Numbered from the stretch's first letter, positions 35,509 to 45,416 are shown. The stretch is 64,000 nt of DNA from JAAYDI01 sp052034005 (GCA_052034005.1 JBPOJB010000032.1:1-64000); one strand, 5' to 3'. Numbers and translations: made by a program. Notes: generated by a model not told the origin, from the sequence alone.

Positions 35509-36978
35509 TCACAGGATATGCTGGATCCCGTGCATGGCGGTCGAGGGCTGGGACCGGTTGGACACCGTGCAGGCGGCACACCGGTCGGCGCCATCCCAGC
35601 AGTAGGTGCAGAGCTGCTGCTTGGGGAGTCCGATGGCGGAGACCAGGTTCTCGAGTCGCTGGTGCTTCAAGGAGCTGAGCCCGAGTCGCTGCCGCACGCG
35701 CTCGATCATCGCCGCATGGTGCTCGGAGTCGGGGTTGGTGAAGTCCGGCAGGGTGTCCTCGCGCGCTCCCAGCTCCTTGGCCGCTCGGCGGGCGGCCAGC
35801 TCCAGCACGCTGCGGCTGCGCGAGAAGTTCAGGAACTTGCAGCCGAACAGCAGCGGCGGGCAGGCGGACCGCATGTGGATCTCCCGGGCACCGGCGTCGT
35901 AGAGCCGCTCGATGGTATCGCGCAACTGCGTGCCGCGGACGATCGAGTCTTCACAGAACAGCAGCCGTTTCCCGCGGATCAAGTCGCGGACGGGGATCAG
36001 TTTCATGTGCGCGACCAGATCCCGCACCGATGGATCGGGGGGCAGGAAGCTGCGCGGCCAGGTCGGCGTGTACTTGACGAACGGGCGCCCGTACGCAATG
36101 CCCCGCGCATTGGCGTAGCCGATGGCGTGACCGGTCCCGGAATCGGGGATGCCGGCGACCAGGTCCAGCTCGACGTCGTCCGACCGGGCCAGCGCGGCGC
36201 CGCACCGGTTCCGCACCACTTCCACGTTGATCCCCTCGTAGCTCGACGCGGGATACCCGTAGTAGACCCACAGGAAGGAGCAGATCTGCATCTCGCTTTC
36301 CGGAGGCTTGACCGTCCGAGTGCTGCCCGCGGTCAGCCGCACGATCTCGCCCGGGCCCAAATACCGCTCCACCTCATAATCCAGGTTCGGCAGCGCGCAG
36401 GTCTCCATCGTCACCGCATACGCATGGTCGTTGCGGGCCAGGACGACCGGCGTGCGCCCCAGCCGATCGCGCGCCGCATAGATGCAGTTCTCGGCGAGCA
36501 GCAGCAGGGAGCAGGACCCCTCGATCACTTCCTGCGCATACTGAATGCCCTCTTCAAACGTATCGCCCAGGTTGATCAGCGTGGCGACCAGCTCGGTGGG
36601 ATTCACCGCCTCGCCACTCATTTCCGAAAAATGGGTGCGGCGGCTCTTGAACAGTTCCGCACACAAGGCCTCCAGGTTCGTGATCCGGCCGACGGTGACC
36701 AGCGCATAGGGGCCCAGGTGGGAGCCGATAATCAGCGGCTGATCGTCGTAGTCGCTGATCACGCCGATGCCCAATGAGCCGTGCAGCTGGCCCAGATCGC
36801 CCTCCATCTTGCTGCGGAACTGCGAGGTCGTGATGTCCTTGATCAGCCGCGTGAATCCCTGTTCGTTCTTGACGGCGAGCCCACCGCGCACGGTGCCCAG
36901 GTGCGAGTGGTAATCGGTGCCGTAGAAGAGATCGAGGATGCACTCTCTCTTGGAGGCTACACCAAAAAAACCGCCCAT
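35509..36978 (-). CDS. Amidophosphoribosyltransferase (PurF)-like protein lacking the N-terminal glutaminase cysteine
   Basis: A 489-residue protein with an Ntn-type glutaminase domain (about residues 1-230) and a type I phosphoribosyltransferase domain (about 260-440). The PRPP-binding motif reads LLFCEDSIVRGTQLRD near residues 340-355, and GIPDSGTGHAIGYA precedes it as in PurF. Canonical PurF begins Met-Cys-Gly with Cys as nucleophile; here the start is MGGFFGVASKREC, so Cys is Gly. ATG 36978 is backed by AAGGGA about 8 nt upstream. The C-terminus has a LCTYCW...CAAC cysteine cluster. From memory, Bacteroidetes have similar MGG-type paralogues. It may use ammonia, or do another PRPP-linked job. 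Confidence 0.88.
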   Translation of the reverse strand: MGGFFGVASKRECILDLFYGTDYHSHLGTVRGGLAVKNEQGFTRLIKDITTSQFRSKMEGDLGQLHGSLGIGVISDYDDQPLIIGSHLGPYALVTVGRITNLEALCAELFKSRRTHFSEMSGEAVNPTELVATLINLGDTFEEGIQYAQEVIEGSCSLLLLAENCIYAARDRLGRTPVVLARNDHAYAVTMETCALPNLDYEVERYLGPGEIVRLTAGSTRTVKPPESEMQICSFLWVYYGYPASSYEGINVEVVRNRCGAALARSDDVELDLVAGIPDSGTGHAIGYANARGIAYGRPFVKYTPTWPRSFLPPDPSVRDLVAHMKLIPVRDLIRGKRLLFCEDSIVRGTQLRDTIERLYDAGAREIHMRSACPPLLFGCKFLNFSRSRSVLELAARRAAKELGAREDTLPDFTNPDSEHHAAMIERVRQRLGLSSLKHQRLENLVSAIGLPKQQLCTYCWDGADRCAACTVSNRSQPSTAMHGIQHIL

Positions 36979-37017
36979 GCGGGGATCCCTTCGTGTCGGA
37001 AGTGCGGGCGCGGCCAT

Positions 37018-37047
37018 ATTTTACTTGTCCGAGAACGGGTCTTACAA
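37018..37047 (-). promoter_or_regulatory. Candidate promoter of the PurF-like gene
   Basis: On the minus strand TTGTAA (37047-37042) and TAAAAT (37023-37018) are 18 bp apart; the -35 is 4/6 and the -10 is 5/6 to sigma70 consensus. Transcription would start near 37011, about 33 nt before the ATG. It overlaps the divergent promoter at 37025-37054. Confidence 0.5.
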
Positions 37048-37050
37048 GTA
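37022..37050. promoter_or_regulatory. Palindromic operator candidate overlapping both divergent promoters
   Basis: TACTTGT (37022-37028) and ACAAGTA (37044-37050) are perfect 7-bp reverse complements with a 15-nt spacer. They cover parts of both -35 and -10 elements of the opposed promoters. A dimeric repressor bound here would block both. The regulator is unknown. Confidence 0.45.
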
Positions 37051-37054
37051 CAAT
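37025..37054 (+). promoter_or_regulatory. Candidate promoter of the GH2-GH106-GH127-GH116 block
   Basis: TTGTCC (37025-37030) and TACAAT (37049-37054) are 18 bp apart; the -10 matches 5/6 and the -35 4/6. Predicted start of transcription is near 37061, giving a leader of about 50 nt to ATG 37111, with GAAGGAG at 37093-37099. Confidence 0.5.
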
Positions 37055-37110
37055 CGTCTGCACCTGCCCGGCGACACGCACATGCACATTCCGAAGGAGC
37101 CACCCGCGCC

Positions 37111-39360
37111 ATGTCCACCTGCCCGTACCCCGCCCGCTTCCATGTCCCATCGCCCTGCGCGCGGCTGATCCTGGTATGTCTCGTGGGCCTCGCGTCCGGC
37201 GCATGGCCGACCTCCGCCGTGTCGGCCGACCGCCAGACCCTGTCGCTCAACGGCCAGTGGGAGATCGCCGACAGCGTCCTGGCGGACGCGATTCCCGAGA
37301 CGTTCACGCACGCCGTCCCGGTCCCCGGACTGGCGAATCTGGCCAGGCCGGCATTCGAGAACGTCGATGCGTTCCTGAGTCGCGAGCAGCTGGCCAATCG
37401 CATCGGAGCGGGCTTGTCCCCGAAGGAGTGGCTCACCCAGTTCCCCAACGGGAAATCGGATCAGGAGCGGAACTATTTCTGGTATCGCCGCGTGTTTCGG
37501 GCTCCGGAACAGCGGCAGGTCGCGCTGCTCAAGATCAACAAGGCCCAGTTCGGCACCGCCGTGTGGCTCAACGGGCGGAAACTGGGTGAGTACGCCGGGT
37601 GTTTCTCCGCCAGCTACTTCCATCTCGAGGAGGCCATCCGCTGGAAGGCCGACAATACGCTGCTCATACGCATCGGCGCCCACCCGGCCGTGCTGCCGGA
37701 CACCTACCCCACGGGTTCCGATTTCGAGAAGATCAAATGGACGCCCGGGATCTACGATGATGTCTCGTTGATCTGCTGCGACAATCCGTTGATCCAGTCG
37801 GTCCAGATAGCGCCGGACATCGAGCGCGGCGAGATCACCGTGCAGACGACCGTCAAGAACTGCGGCGATCGGGCCGTCACGAGTTCGCTCATGCATGCCG
37901 TTCGGACCTGGAAGACGCGCGAGTCGGTGGCGGTGTGCACGCCGCAGCCGGTTTCGTTGGCCGCGGGCGAAGAGCAGATCATTACGCAGACGATCGCGAT
38001 TCCCCACGCGCATTGGTGGTCGCCCGAGGATCCGTTCTTGTACGTGTTGCGGTCCAGCACGGGCGGCGATTCGCTCGCGACCCGCTTCGGCATGCGCGAG
38101 TTTCGATTCGATGCCGCCACCAAGCGCGCACTGCTGAACGGACAGGTCTACTACCTGCGCGGCTCGAACATCACGCTGCATCGCTTCCTGGAGGACCCGC
38201 TCTGCCGGGATCTGCCCTGGAAGGAGACCTGGGTGCGCAAACTGCTCGGCGAACTGCCCAAGAAGATGCACTGGAACTACTTCCGGTTCTGCATCGGGCC
38301 GGTCCCGGATCGGTGGCTGGAGATCTGCGACGAGGTCGGCTTGCTGGTACAGAGCGAGTTTTTCGTCTGGACCGGCCGGCCGGGTTGGTACGAGGGATAC
38401 GCCCGCACCTATGATACGCTGGAGATGATCCGCCAGTACAAGGACTGGATGCGCGACCAATGGAACCATCCCAGCGTGGTCGTATGGGACGCGAACAACG
38501 AGACGGAGGATGCGACGTTCCGGGAGCAGATCATCCCGGCCGTCCGGCCGCTGGACCTGTCGCGGCGCCCCTGGGAGAACAGCTACAACCTGCCGGCGGA
38601 CCCGAACGATCCTGTGGAGTGCCACCCGTACTTGATGATCGGAGGGCACCGCGGTGAGCTGACGTTCCGGATGAGCGATCTGGAGACTCGGGACAGCTCG
38701 CCCGCGCCCGGTTCGGTGCCCACGGACACGAACCCGCCCTTGATCAACGAGTACGGCTGGCTCTGGCTCAATCGCGACGGGTCACCGACACGGCTGACCG
38801 AGCGGGTCTATTCCCAGCTCATGGGCGACAACACGACGGCGCGTGAGCGGCTGGACATGTGGGCCTACCTGTTGGCCGGCAAGACCGAGTACTGGCGAGC
38901 GCACCGCAAGTACGCGGGGGTCATCCACTTCGTGTATCTCACGTGCAGCTATCCGGGCGTGTACACCTCCGATCACTTCCAGGATGTCACGCGCCTCGAG
39001 CTGGATCCGGCGTTTGCGGATTATGTCTCGCAAGCCTTCCAGCCGCTGGGCGTCTACATCAACTTCTTCCAACCGACCCTCAAGGCCGGCGCGGAGCGCA
39101 GGTTCCTGGTCATGCTGGTCAACGACTACTCTCAGGCGGTCACCGGCAAGCTGACGCTGTGCTTGGAAGACGCCGGCGGCACGGCGCTGGTGCAGGCCGA
39201 GCAGCGCTTCGAGATGTCGGCAGACGGCGATACCAGCGTGGAGCTGTCGCTGGCGATCCCGAGCGTGCCGGGCAAGTGCACGCTCAAAGCCGTGGCAACA
39301 CTCGACGGGCAGCCGGCGGTCGAACCGACGATCTGCCGGCGCTGGGTAGTTGTGGAATGA
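37111..39360 (+). CDS. Secreted GH2-family glycosidase
   Basis: A 749-residue exported enzyme (signal peptide at about residues 15-40). Domain order fits GH2: jellyroll sugar-binding domain (about 45-215; YFWYRRVFRAP, GTAVWLNGRKLGEYAGCF), Ig-like domain (about 220-340), then a TIM barrel. The predicted acid/base is Glu464 in WDANNETE and the nucleophile is Glu547 in INEYGW. The linkage (beta-galactoside, mannoside or glucuronide) cannot be told from the sequence. ATG 37111 has GAAGGAG 11 nt upstream. It is first of four co-directional glycosidase genes, and a promoter candidate lies directly upstream. Confidence 0.9.
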   Translation: MSTCPYPARFHVPSPCARLILVCLVGLASGAWPTSAVSADRQTLSLNGQWEIADSVLADAIPETFTHAVPVPGLANLARPAFENVDAFLSREQLANRIGAGLSPKEWLTQFPNGKSDQERNYFWYRRVFRAPEQRQVALLKINKAQFGTAVWLNGRKLGEYAGCFSASYFHLEEAIRWKADNTLLIRIGAHPAVLPDTYPTGSDFEKIKWTPGIYDDVSLICCDNPLIQSVQIAPDIERGEITVQTTVKNCGDRAVTSSLMHAVRTWKTRESVAVCTPQPVSLAAGEEQIITQTIAIPHAHWWSPEDPFLYVLRSSTGGDSLATRFGMREFRFDAATKRALLNGQVYYLRGSNITLHRFLEDPLCRDLPWKETWVRKLLGELPKKMHWNYFRFCIGPVPDRWLEICDEVGLLVQSEFFVWTGRPGWYEGYARTYDTLEMIRQYKDWMRDQWNHPSVVVWDANNETEDATFREQIIPAVRPLDLSRRPWENSYNLPADPNDPVECHPYLMIGGHRGELTFRMSDLETRDSSPAPGSVPTDTNPPLINEYGWLWLNRDGSPTRLTERVYSQLMGDNTTARERLDMWAYLLAGKTEYWRAHRKYAGVIHFVYLTCSYPGVYTSDHFQDVTRLELDPAFADYVSQAFQPLGVYINFFQPTLKAGAERRFLVMLVNDYSQAVTGKLTLCLEDAGGTALVQAEQRFEMSADGDTSVELSLAIPSVPGKCTLKAVATLDGQPAVEPTICRRWVVVE

Positions 39361-39416
39361 GGCGCCGACCTGTTCGAAACCCAACGTGCTGGTTCACCAG
39401 CAGAAACGGACCTGTT

Positions 39417-42400
39417 ATGACGATTCCTCGTACGCTATCCCGGTTGACTCTGTGCGTATCGATCCTGTTCTTGGCGCCGAATCGCTGCCTGTCGCAGGCA
39501 GTCTCGGAGCCGGCTCCTGCGGCCGACAGGCTGGCCGCCGAATTCGTCCAACCGCCGGACTCGGCGCGCCCCTGGGTCTACTGGTTCTGGCTCAACGGCA
39601 ACATCACGCCCGAAGGGATCACGGCGGACCTGGAAGCCATGCAGCAGGTCGGCATCGGCGGCGGGTTGATCATGGAGGTGGACCAGGGCGCGCCGGTCGG
39701 CCCGGTGGACTTCATGAGCGCGCGTTGGCGCGAGTTGTTCCAGCGCGTGCATGCGGAGTCGAAGCGGCTCGGCCTGGACATCAACATGAACAACGATGCG
39801 GGCTGGAACGGCAGCGGCGGCCCATGGATCAGGCCCGACCAGGCGATGCAGAAAGTGGTCTGGAGCGAAACGGAGGTCCAAGGGCCGCGGGGCTTCGCGG
39901 ACCCGTTGCCTCAACCGGAGACCGTGGCGGGCTTCTATCGCGACATCTGCGTGCTGGCCTTCCCCAAGATCGGCGAGTACCGCATCGACCGGATCCGCGC
40001 CAAGGCCATGTTCGAAATCGGCGGCGTCGGCGGGATCGCACGCGGTGAGCTGCCGGCCTCCGAGCTGATCGATCGCCGGGCGATCGTGGTCTTGAGCGAG
40101 CGGATGGATGGTGCGGGTCGGCTGGTGTGGGACGTGCCGGCCGGCGCCTGGACCATTGTGCGTTTCGGCCACACCTGTACGGGCGTGGAGAACGCACCGG
40201 CGCCGGCCAGCGGTCGCGGGCTCGAATGCGACAAGCTCAGCAAGGAGGGCATCGAGGCCAATTTTGCGGGCATGATGGCCAGGCTCGCGTCGGACAACGG
40301 CGTCGGGCCGGAGGTGGGCGCTGCGGGCCTGGTGGCCACGCACATCGACAGCTGGGAGAACGGTTCACAGAACTGGACGGCGGCGATGCGTGACGAGTTT
40401 CAGCGCCGGCGCGGTTACGACCTGCTGCCGTTCCTGCCGGTGATGACCGGCCGCGTGGTGGACACGCTGGAGATCTCCGAACGGTTCCTGTGGGACCTGC
40501 GCCAGACGGTCTCCGAGTTGGTGCTCGACCACTATGCCGCTCGTTTCGGCGAGTTGGCCCATGCGCACGGCATGCGCTTCACGGTCGAAGCCTACGGCTG
40601 CCCCTGCGATTCGTTGCCGTTTGCCGGCCGCGCCGATGAGCCGATGGGCGAGTTCTGGACGCCCGGCGGCGGCGCGATCGAGACCTGCCGGACGATGGCA
40701 TCGGCAGGCCACGTGTATGGCAAGCGCATCATTGGCGCCGAGGCGTTTACGGCGAGCGATCACGAGCGGTGGCGCGAGCATCCGGCTTCGCTCAAGGCGC
40801 TTGGCGACCGCGCCTTCTGCGAGGGAATCAACCGCTTCGTGTTTCACCGCTACGCGCTGCAGCCGTGGGCCGAGCGGCGCGTACCCGGCATGACCATGGG
40901 GCCGTGGGGACAGCATTACGAGCGGACGCAGACCTGGTGGGAATCCAGCGCCGCCTGGCATCTCTACCTGGCGCGCTGCCAGCACCTGCTGCGGCAGGGG
41001 CTCTACGCGGCGGACATCTGCTACCTGCAACCCGAAGCGCCGCCGCAGGGGCCGCGGAACTTCCCGCGCCGCGGTTATGGCTGGGACGAGTGCCCGCCGG
41101 AGGTCGTGCTCACGCGGATGACCGTGCAGGACGGCCGCCTCGTGTTGCCCGACGGGATGAGCTATCGCCTGCTGGTGCTGCCCGACTCCCAGACGATCAC
41201 ACCGCAGCTGCTCCGCAAGATCAAGGAGCTGGTAGCGGCCGGCGCCACCGTGATCGGCCCCCGACCGGTCGGCTCGCCCAGCCTGACCGACTATCCCGCG
41301 TGTGATGCGGAGATCGCGCAGCTCGGCGGGGAGCTGTGGGGCGATTGTGATGGGAAAACGGTCCAGCAGCACGCGTTCGCCGGGGGCCGCGTGATGTGGG
41401 GCGTGACCCCCGAAGCCGCGCTGCAGGCCGACGGCGTGCCGCCCGACTTCGCGAGCAGCCATGGGCTCAACTACATCCACCGGCGGCTCGACGACCGGGA
41501 CATCTACTTCGTGGCCAACCCGCACCCGTGTGCGCTGGCGGCCTCCTGCAGTTTCCGCGTGACAGGCAAGCGGCCCGAGTTCTGGTGCCCCGCCACCGGA
41601 CGGATCGAACCCGCGGCCGTCTTCCGGGAAGAGGGAGGCGTGACACAGGTGGCCGTGCCGCTGGCGGCGACCGGATCGGTGTTCGTCATGTTCCACCGGC
41701 CGCGCGGCGCTGTCGATCCAATCGTGGAAGTCACGCGCGGCGGGAAGGTGCTGCTGTCCGCCGCGCCGAACTCGCCGCCCAAGGTGACCATCATCAGTGC
41801 GCGCTACGGCGTGCTCGACGATCCGCAGCGGACGCGCGACGTGCGGGCCAAGCTGCAACGGATCGTGGACGCCGGCGAACGGAGTGTCACGGTGGCGCGC
41901 ATGGCCGAGGGTGATGATCCGGCCTTCATGGTGGTCAAGACGCTCGACGTCGAGTACACGGTCGACGGCGAGCGCGGGCACGTGAAGGGTACCGATCCCG
42001 AGACGATCCTTCTGGACCAGGTCATGCAGCCGCCGCCGGCGGCCGCGGTACATGCCGACACGCAGGGTCGCATCAGCATCGAGGTGCGTGAGCCGGGCAG
42101 CTATCGCTGGACCACCGAGTCCGGGCGCGTGCAGGACGCGCATGTTGCGAGCATGCCGCCGCCCGTCTCGGTGACCGGGCCCTGGGAGGTGCGTTTCGCA
42201 CCCGCCGGAGGCGCACCGCCGTCGGTATCGTTCGATCAACTCATGTCCTGGAGCGACCACGAAGACCCGGGCGTGAAGTACTATTCGGGCACCGCCACCT
42301 ATCACAAGATACTGCACGTGCCGGACGACATGCCGGCCGCCGACCGCCGGCTCTACCTGGACCTGGGTGACGTGCAAGTAATGGCTCGAGTGACACTCAA

Positions 42401-42731
42401 TGGTCATGATGCGGGGATGCTCTGGAAGCCACCGTACCGCGTGGATGTCACGGACATCGCGCGGCCCGGCCGCAACGAGCTGGAAGTCCAGGTGGTCAAC
42501 CTGTGGCCGAACCGGATGATCGGAGACGAACAGCTGCCGGAGGACAGCGAGCGGCATGCCAACGGCACGCTCCAGGCGTGGCCTCAATGGCTGCTGGAGG
42601 GCCGGCCGAGCCCCACCGGGCGCATCACCTTCACCAGCTGGCGGCTGTGGAAGAAAGATGACGCGCTCCTGCCCTCCGGCCTGCTCGGACCCGTCACGCT
42701 GCAGGTCACGCACTGCCTGCGGCATGAATAG
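39417..42731 (+). CDS. Secreted GH106-like alpha-L-rhamnosidase
   Basis: A 1104-residue exported protein. ATG 39417 begins a clear signal peptide (LTLCVSILFLAP). An alternative in-frame ATG at 39357 would overlap the GH2 stop as ATGA but puts a charged stretch before the signal. The opening ARPWVYWFWLNGNITPEGIT and GGGLIMEVDQG are typical of the GH106-type barrel. MNNDAGWNGSGGPWI and AHIDSWENGSQNW carry candidate catalytic acids. The C-terminal half has beta-sandwich carbohydrate-binding domains ending in VTLNGHDAGMLWKPPYRVD, which is standard in this family. It should remove alpha-L-rhamnose from pectic rhamnogalacturonan or similar glycans. Next gene starts 133 bp downstream. Confidence 0.88.
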   Translation: MTIPRTLSRLTLCVSILFLAPNRCLSQAVSEPAPAADRLAAEFVQPPDSARPWVYWFWLNGNITPEGITADLEAMQQVGIGGGLIMEVDQGAPVGPVDFMSARWRELFQRVHAESKRLGLDINMNNDAGWNGSGGPWIRPDQAMQKVVWSETEVQGPRGFADPLPQPETVAGFYRDICVLAFPKIGEYRIDRIRAKAMFEIGGVGGIARGELPASELIDRRAIVVLSERMDGAGRLVWDVPAGAWTIVRFGHTCTGVENAPAPASGRGLECDKLSKEGIEANFAGMMARLASDNGVGPEVGAAGLVATHIDSWENGSQNWTAAMRDEFQRRRGYDLLPFLPVMTGRVVDTLEISERFLWDLRQTVSELVLDHYAARFGELAHAHGMRFTVEAYGCPCDSLPFAGRADEPMGEFWTPGGGAIETCRTMASAGHVYGKRIIGAEAFTASDHERWREHPASLKALGDRAFCEGINRFVFHRYALQPWAERRVPGMTMGPWGQHYERTQTWWESSAAWHLYLARCQHLLRQGLYAADICYLQPEAPPQGPRNFPRRGYGWDECPPEVVLTRMTVQDGRLVLPDGMSYRLLVLPDSQTITPQLLRKIKELVAAGATVIGPRPVGSPSLTDYPACDAEIAQLGGELWGDCDGKTVQQHAFAGGRVMWGVTPEAALQADGVPPDFASSHGLNYIHRRLDDRDIYFVANPHPCALAASCSFRVTGKRPEFWCPATGRIEPAAVFREEGGVTQVAVPLAATGSVFVMFHRPRGAVDPIVEVTRGGKVLLSAAPNSPPKVTIISARYGVLDDPQRTRDVRAKLQRIVDAGERSVTVARMAEGDDPAFMVVKTLDVEYTVDGERGHVKGTDPETILLDQVMQPPPAAAVHADTQGRISIEVREPGSYRWTTESGRVQDAHVASMPPPVSVTGPWEVRFAPAGGAPPSVSFDQLMSWSDHEDPGVKYYSGTATYHKILHVPDDMPAADRRLYLDLGDVQVMARVTLNGHDAGMLWKPPYRVDVTDIARPGRNELEVQVVNLWPNRMIGDEQLPEDSERHANGTLQAWPQWLLEGRPSPTGRITFTSWRLWKKDDALLPSGLLGPVTLQVTHCLRHE

Positions 42732-42864
42732 TCTCCGTTCGCTCCGCGAATGACGGCGGAGGAGCCCGGAGCCGGCCTGCGCCTTGCAGACCGGGTCGCC
42801 CGGGGATTAACATTCCCGTAAACAAACGCTTGTTGAGCACCTTGCGCAGATCGGAGCCGAACCC

Positions 42865-45342
42865 ATGAAGAACATGCAACTTGCCGGTGGAATCCTCGTC
42901 ATCGGGTTGGCCCTGGCCAGTCTGGCCGGGGCGGCCGAGGTCCGGGTGGCGGAGCGACCCGACATGTCGGCCGCCAACGCGCACTACACGGCCAATCGCG
43001 CGCCGCTCGCACCCAGCCCCTACGTCAAGCTGCCCATCGGCAGTATCACTCCGCGGGGCTGGCTGCGCCACATGCTCGATGTCGAGCGGGAGGGGATGGT
43101 CGGCCGGCTCAAAGAGATCTCGCCGTGGCTCGACTTCTCGAAAAGCTCCTGGGCCGATCCGGAGGGTAAAGGGCAATTCGGCTGGGAGGAGATGCCTTAC
43201 TGGCTCAAAGGCTACGGCGACCTGGGCTATGTGCTCCAGGACGAGGCGATCATCGCCGAGGCGAGGAAGTGGATCGACGCGGCGATGGCATCGCAGCGCG
43301 AGGACGGTTGGTTCGGCCCCCGCGACCTGCTCACGAACCTGGACGGCAAACCCGATCTCTGGCCGCACATGGTCATGTTGAACGTCCTGCAGAGCTACCA
43401 CGAGTACAGCGGGGATCCGCGCGTCATTGAGGTGATGACGCGCTACATGAAGTGGGAGAACGGGTTGCCGGTCAGCGCGTTCGGGGAAGGCTACTGGCCG
43501 AAGATCCGCGCGGGGGACAACATCGAGAGCGCATGCTGGCTCTACAATCGCACGGGCGAGCCGTGGCTGCTCGAACTGGCCGCGAAGATCCATCAAGGCA
43601 TGGCGCGTTGGGACACCGATGTGATCAACTGGCACAACGTGAACCTGGCCCAGGGCTTTCGAGCGGGCACCGTGGCCTGGATGGTCACCCAAGACCCGGC
43701 GCACCTCGAGTCCGCGGAACGCAACTACGGGAAACTGATGGGGATCTACGGGCAGTTCCCCGGCGGCGGGTTCGTGGGCGACGAGAACTGCCGTGAAGGC
43801 TACATCGACCCGCGCGGCGGCATCGAGACCTGCGGCATCGTCGAGTTCATGCACAGTTTCCAGATGCTCATGAAGATTACCGGCAACCCGGTCTGGGTCG
43901 ATCGCTGCGAGGAGATCGCGTTCAACGCGTTTCCCGCCTCGATGCCGGCCGACCAGAAGGGACTGCACTACATCACCTGCGCGAACCAGGTCCAGCTCGA
44001 CCGCCACAACAAGTCGCCGGGCATTCAGAACGGCGGCACGATGTTCAGCTACTCGCCGTTCGAGACCTATCGTTGCTGCCAGCACAACGTCTCGCACGGC
44101 TGGCCGTATTACGCCGAGGAACTCTGGCTGGCCACGCCCGACAAGGGGCTCTGCGCGTCGCTCTACGCGGCATCCGAAGTCCGCGCCAAGGTGGGTGACG
44201 GCACCACGGTCACGATCACCGAAGAGACCGACTACCCGTTCGGCGATGCCATCGAGTTCCGGCTCGAGCTGCCGAAGACGACCACGTTCCCGCTCTATCT
44301 CCGCGTGCCGCGCTGGTGCGAGGGCGCACGGGTGGCGATCAACGGCGAGGTGTCGACCACGGCGGGGCGACCGGCGTCCTTGCTGCAGATCACCCGCCCG
44401 TGGACGGCGGGGGACACCGTGACGCTTTCGCTGCCGATGAACGTCTCGGTCCGCACCTGGGCGAAGAACCAGGGCGCGGTCTCCGTGGACTATGGCCCGC
44501 TGAGCTACTCGCTGGCGATCCGAGAGCGTTGGGAGAAGTACGGCAACCGGAACCCCGACTGGCCGGAGTGGGAAGTCTTCGCGGACTCGCCGTGGAACTA
44601 CGGGCTCGTGATCGATCCACAGGCTCCTGAAAAGACCCTGGAGGTCGTGCGTCAGCCGGGCCGTGTTCCCGAGCAGCCGTTCACGCCGGAAACAGCCCCC
44701 GTACGCATCAAGGCCCAGGCGCGGAAGATCCCGAACTGGCAACTGGATCGGCTGAGCATGATCGACAAGCTCCAACCGAGCCCGGTCAAGACATCGGAGC
44801 CGGTCGAAGAAGTCACGCTCATCCCGATGGGCGCCGCACGCCTGCGAGTCTCCATGTTCCCGGTCGTGACGGACGGTCCGGAGGGCCATGAATGGACCGC
44901 GCCGGTCCAGATCAAGCCCGCGCAGTACAAGGCCAGCGCCTCGCACTGCCACGACACGGACACGGTCGACGCCCTGAGTGACGGCGCGGAGCCGGCCAAC
45001 TCGATGGATCATGACATCCCGCGCATGACTTGGTGGCCCCGCAAGGGCAGCAAGGAGTGGGTACAGTACGACTTCGCCAAGCCGCGGAAGATCTCGATGG
45101 TCTCCGTGTATTGGTTCGACGACCTGCCCGCGGGCGGCTGCTCCGTGCCACAAGCCTGGCGGATCCTGTACCGCGACGGCGATCAGTGGCGCGAAGTGGC
45201 CCATCCCAAGGCCAGCCCCATTGCGAAGGACAAGTTCAACCAGATGGCGTTCGATGCGGTGGAGACCGATGCCCTCCGCTTGGAAGTGGAACTCAAACCC
45301 GGTCTATCCGGCGGCATCCTCGAATGGATCGTCGGCCAGTAG
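42865..45342 (+). CDS. Secreted GH127-family beta-L-arabinofuranosidase-like enzyme with C-terminal discoidin-like module
   Basis: An 825-residue exported protein (signal at about residues 1-23). It has an (alpha/alpha)6 barrel with Glu321-Thr-Cys323 (GGIETCGIVEF) and vicinal Cys404-Cys405 (RCCQHN). These mirror HypBA1 Glu338, Cys340, Cys417 (nucleophile) and Cys418 (zinc ligand) with similar spacing. LRVPRWCEGARVAING is a typical C-terminal sandwich strand. The last 150 residues look like a discoidin module (WVQYDFAKPRKISMVSVYWFDD). The Pfam family (formerly DUF1680) also contains GH146 arabinofuranosidases, which cannot be excluded. A weak GGAG precedes ATG 42865. The GH116 gene is 74 bp downstream. 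Confidence 0.9.
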   Translation: MKNMQLAGGILVIGLALASLAGAAEVRVAERPDMSAANAHYTANRAPLAPSPYVKLPIGSITPRGWLRHMLDVEREGMVGRLKEISPWLDFSKSSWADPEGKGQFGWEEMPYWLKGYGDLGYVLQDEAIIAEARKWIDAAMASQREDGWFGPRDLLTNLDGKPDLWPHMVMLNVLQSYHEYSGDPRVIEVMTRYMKWENGLPVSAFGEGYWPKIRAGDNIESACWLYNRTGEPWLLELAAKIHQGMARWDTDVINWHNVNLAQGFRAGTVAWMVTQDPAHLESAERNYGKLMGIYGQFPGGGFVGDENCREGYIDPRGGIETCGIVEFMHSFQMLMKITGNPVWVDRCEEIAFNAFPASMPADQKGLHYITCANQVQLDRHNKSPGIQNGGTMFSYSPFETYRCCQHNVSHGWPYYAEELWLATPDKGLCASLYAASEVRAKVGDGTTVTITEETDYPFGDAIEFRLELPKTTTFPLYLRVPRWCEGARVAINGEVSTTAGRPASLLQITRPWTAGDTVTLSLPMNVSVRTWAKNQGAVSVDYGPLSYSLAIRERWEKYGNRNPDWPEWEVFADSPWNYGLVIDPQAPEKTLEVVRQPGRVPEQPFTPETAPVRIKAQARKIPNWQLDRLSMIDKLQPSPVKTSEPVEEVTLIPMGAARLRVSMFPVVTDGPEGHEWTAPVQIKPAQYKASASHCHDTDTVDALSDGAEPANSMDHDIPRMTWWPRKGSKEWVQYDFAKPRKISMVSVYWFDDLPAGGCSVPQAWRILYRDGDQWREVAHPKASPIAKDKFNQMAFDAVETDALRLEVELKPGLSGGILEWIVGQ

Positions 45343-45416
45343 TGTGCCAGGCCTCTTGCCTGTCGACCTGTTCAGAGGCTTGGCCGGTCCGATCATGAAG
45401 ATGGGGGAAGGCGCTC

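Noticed and set aside
40365..42725. 786-residue antisense frame over the GH106 gene
   Set aside because: Shadow of GC-rich third positions; no start site or domain.
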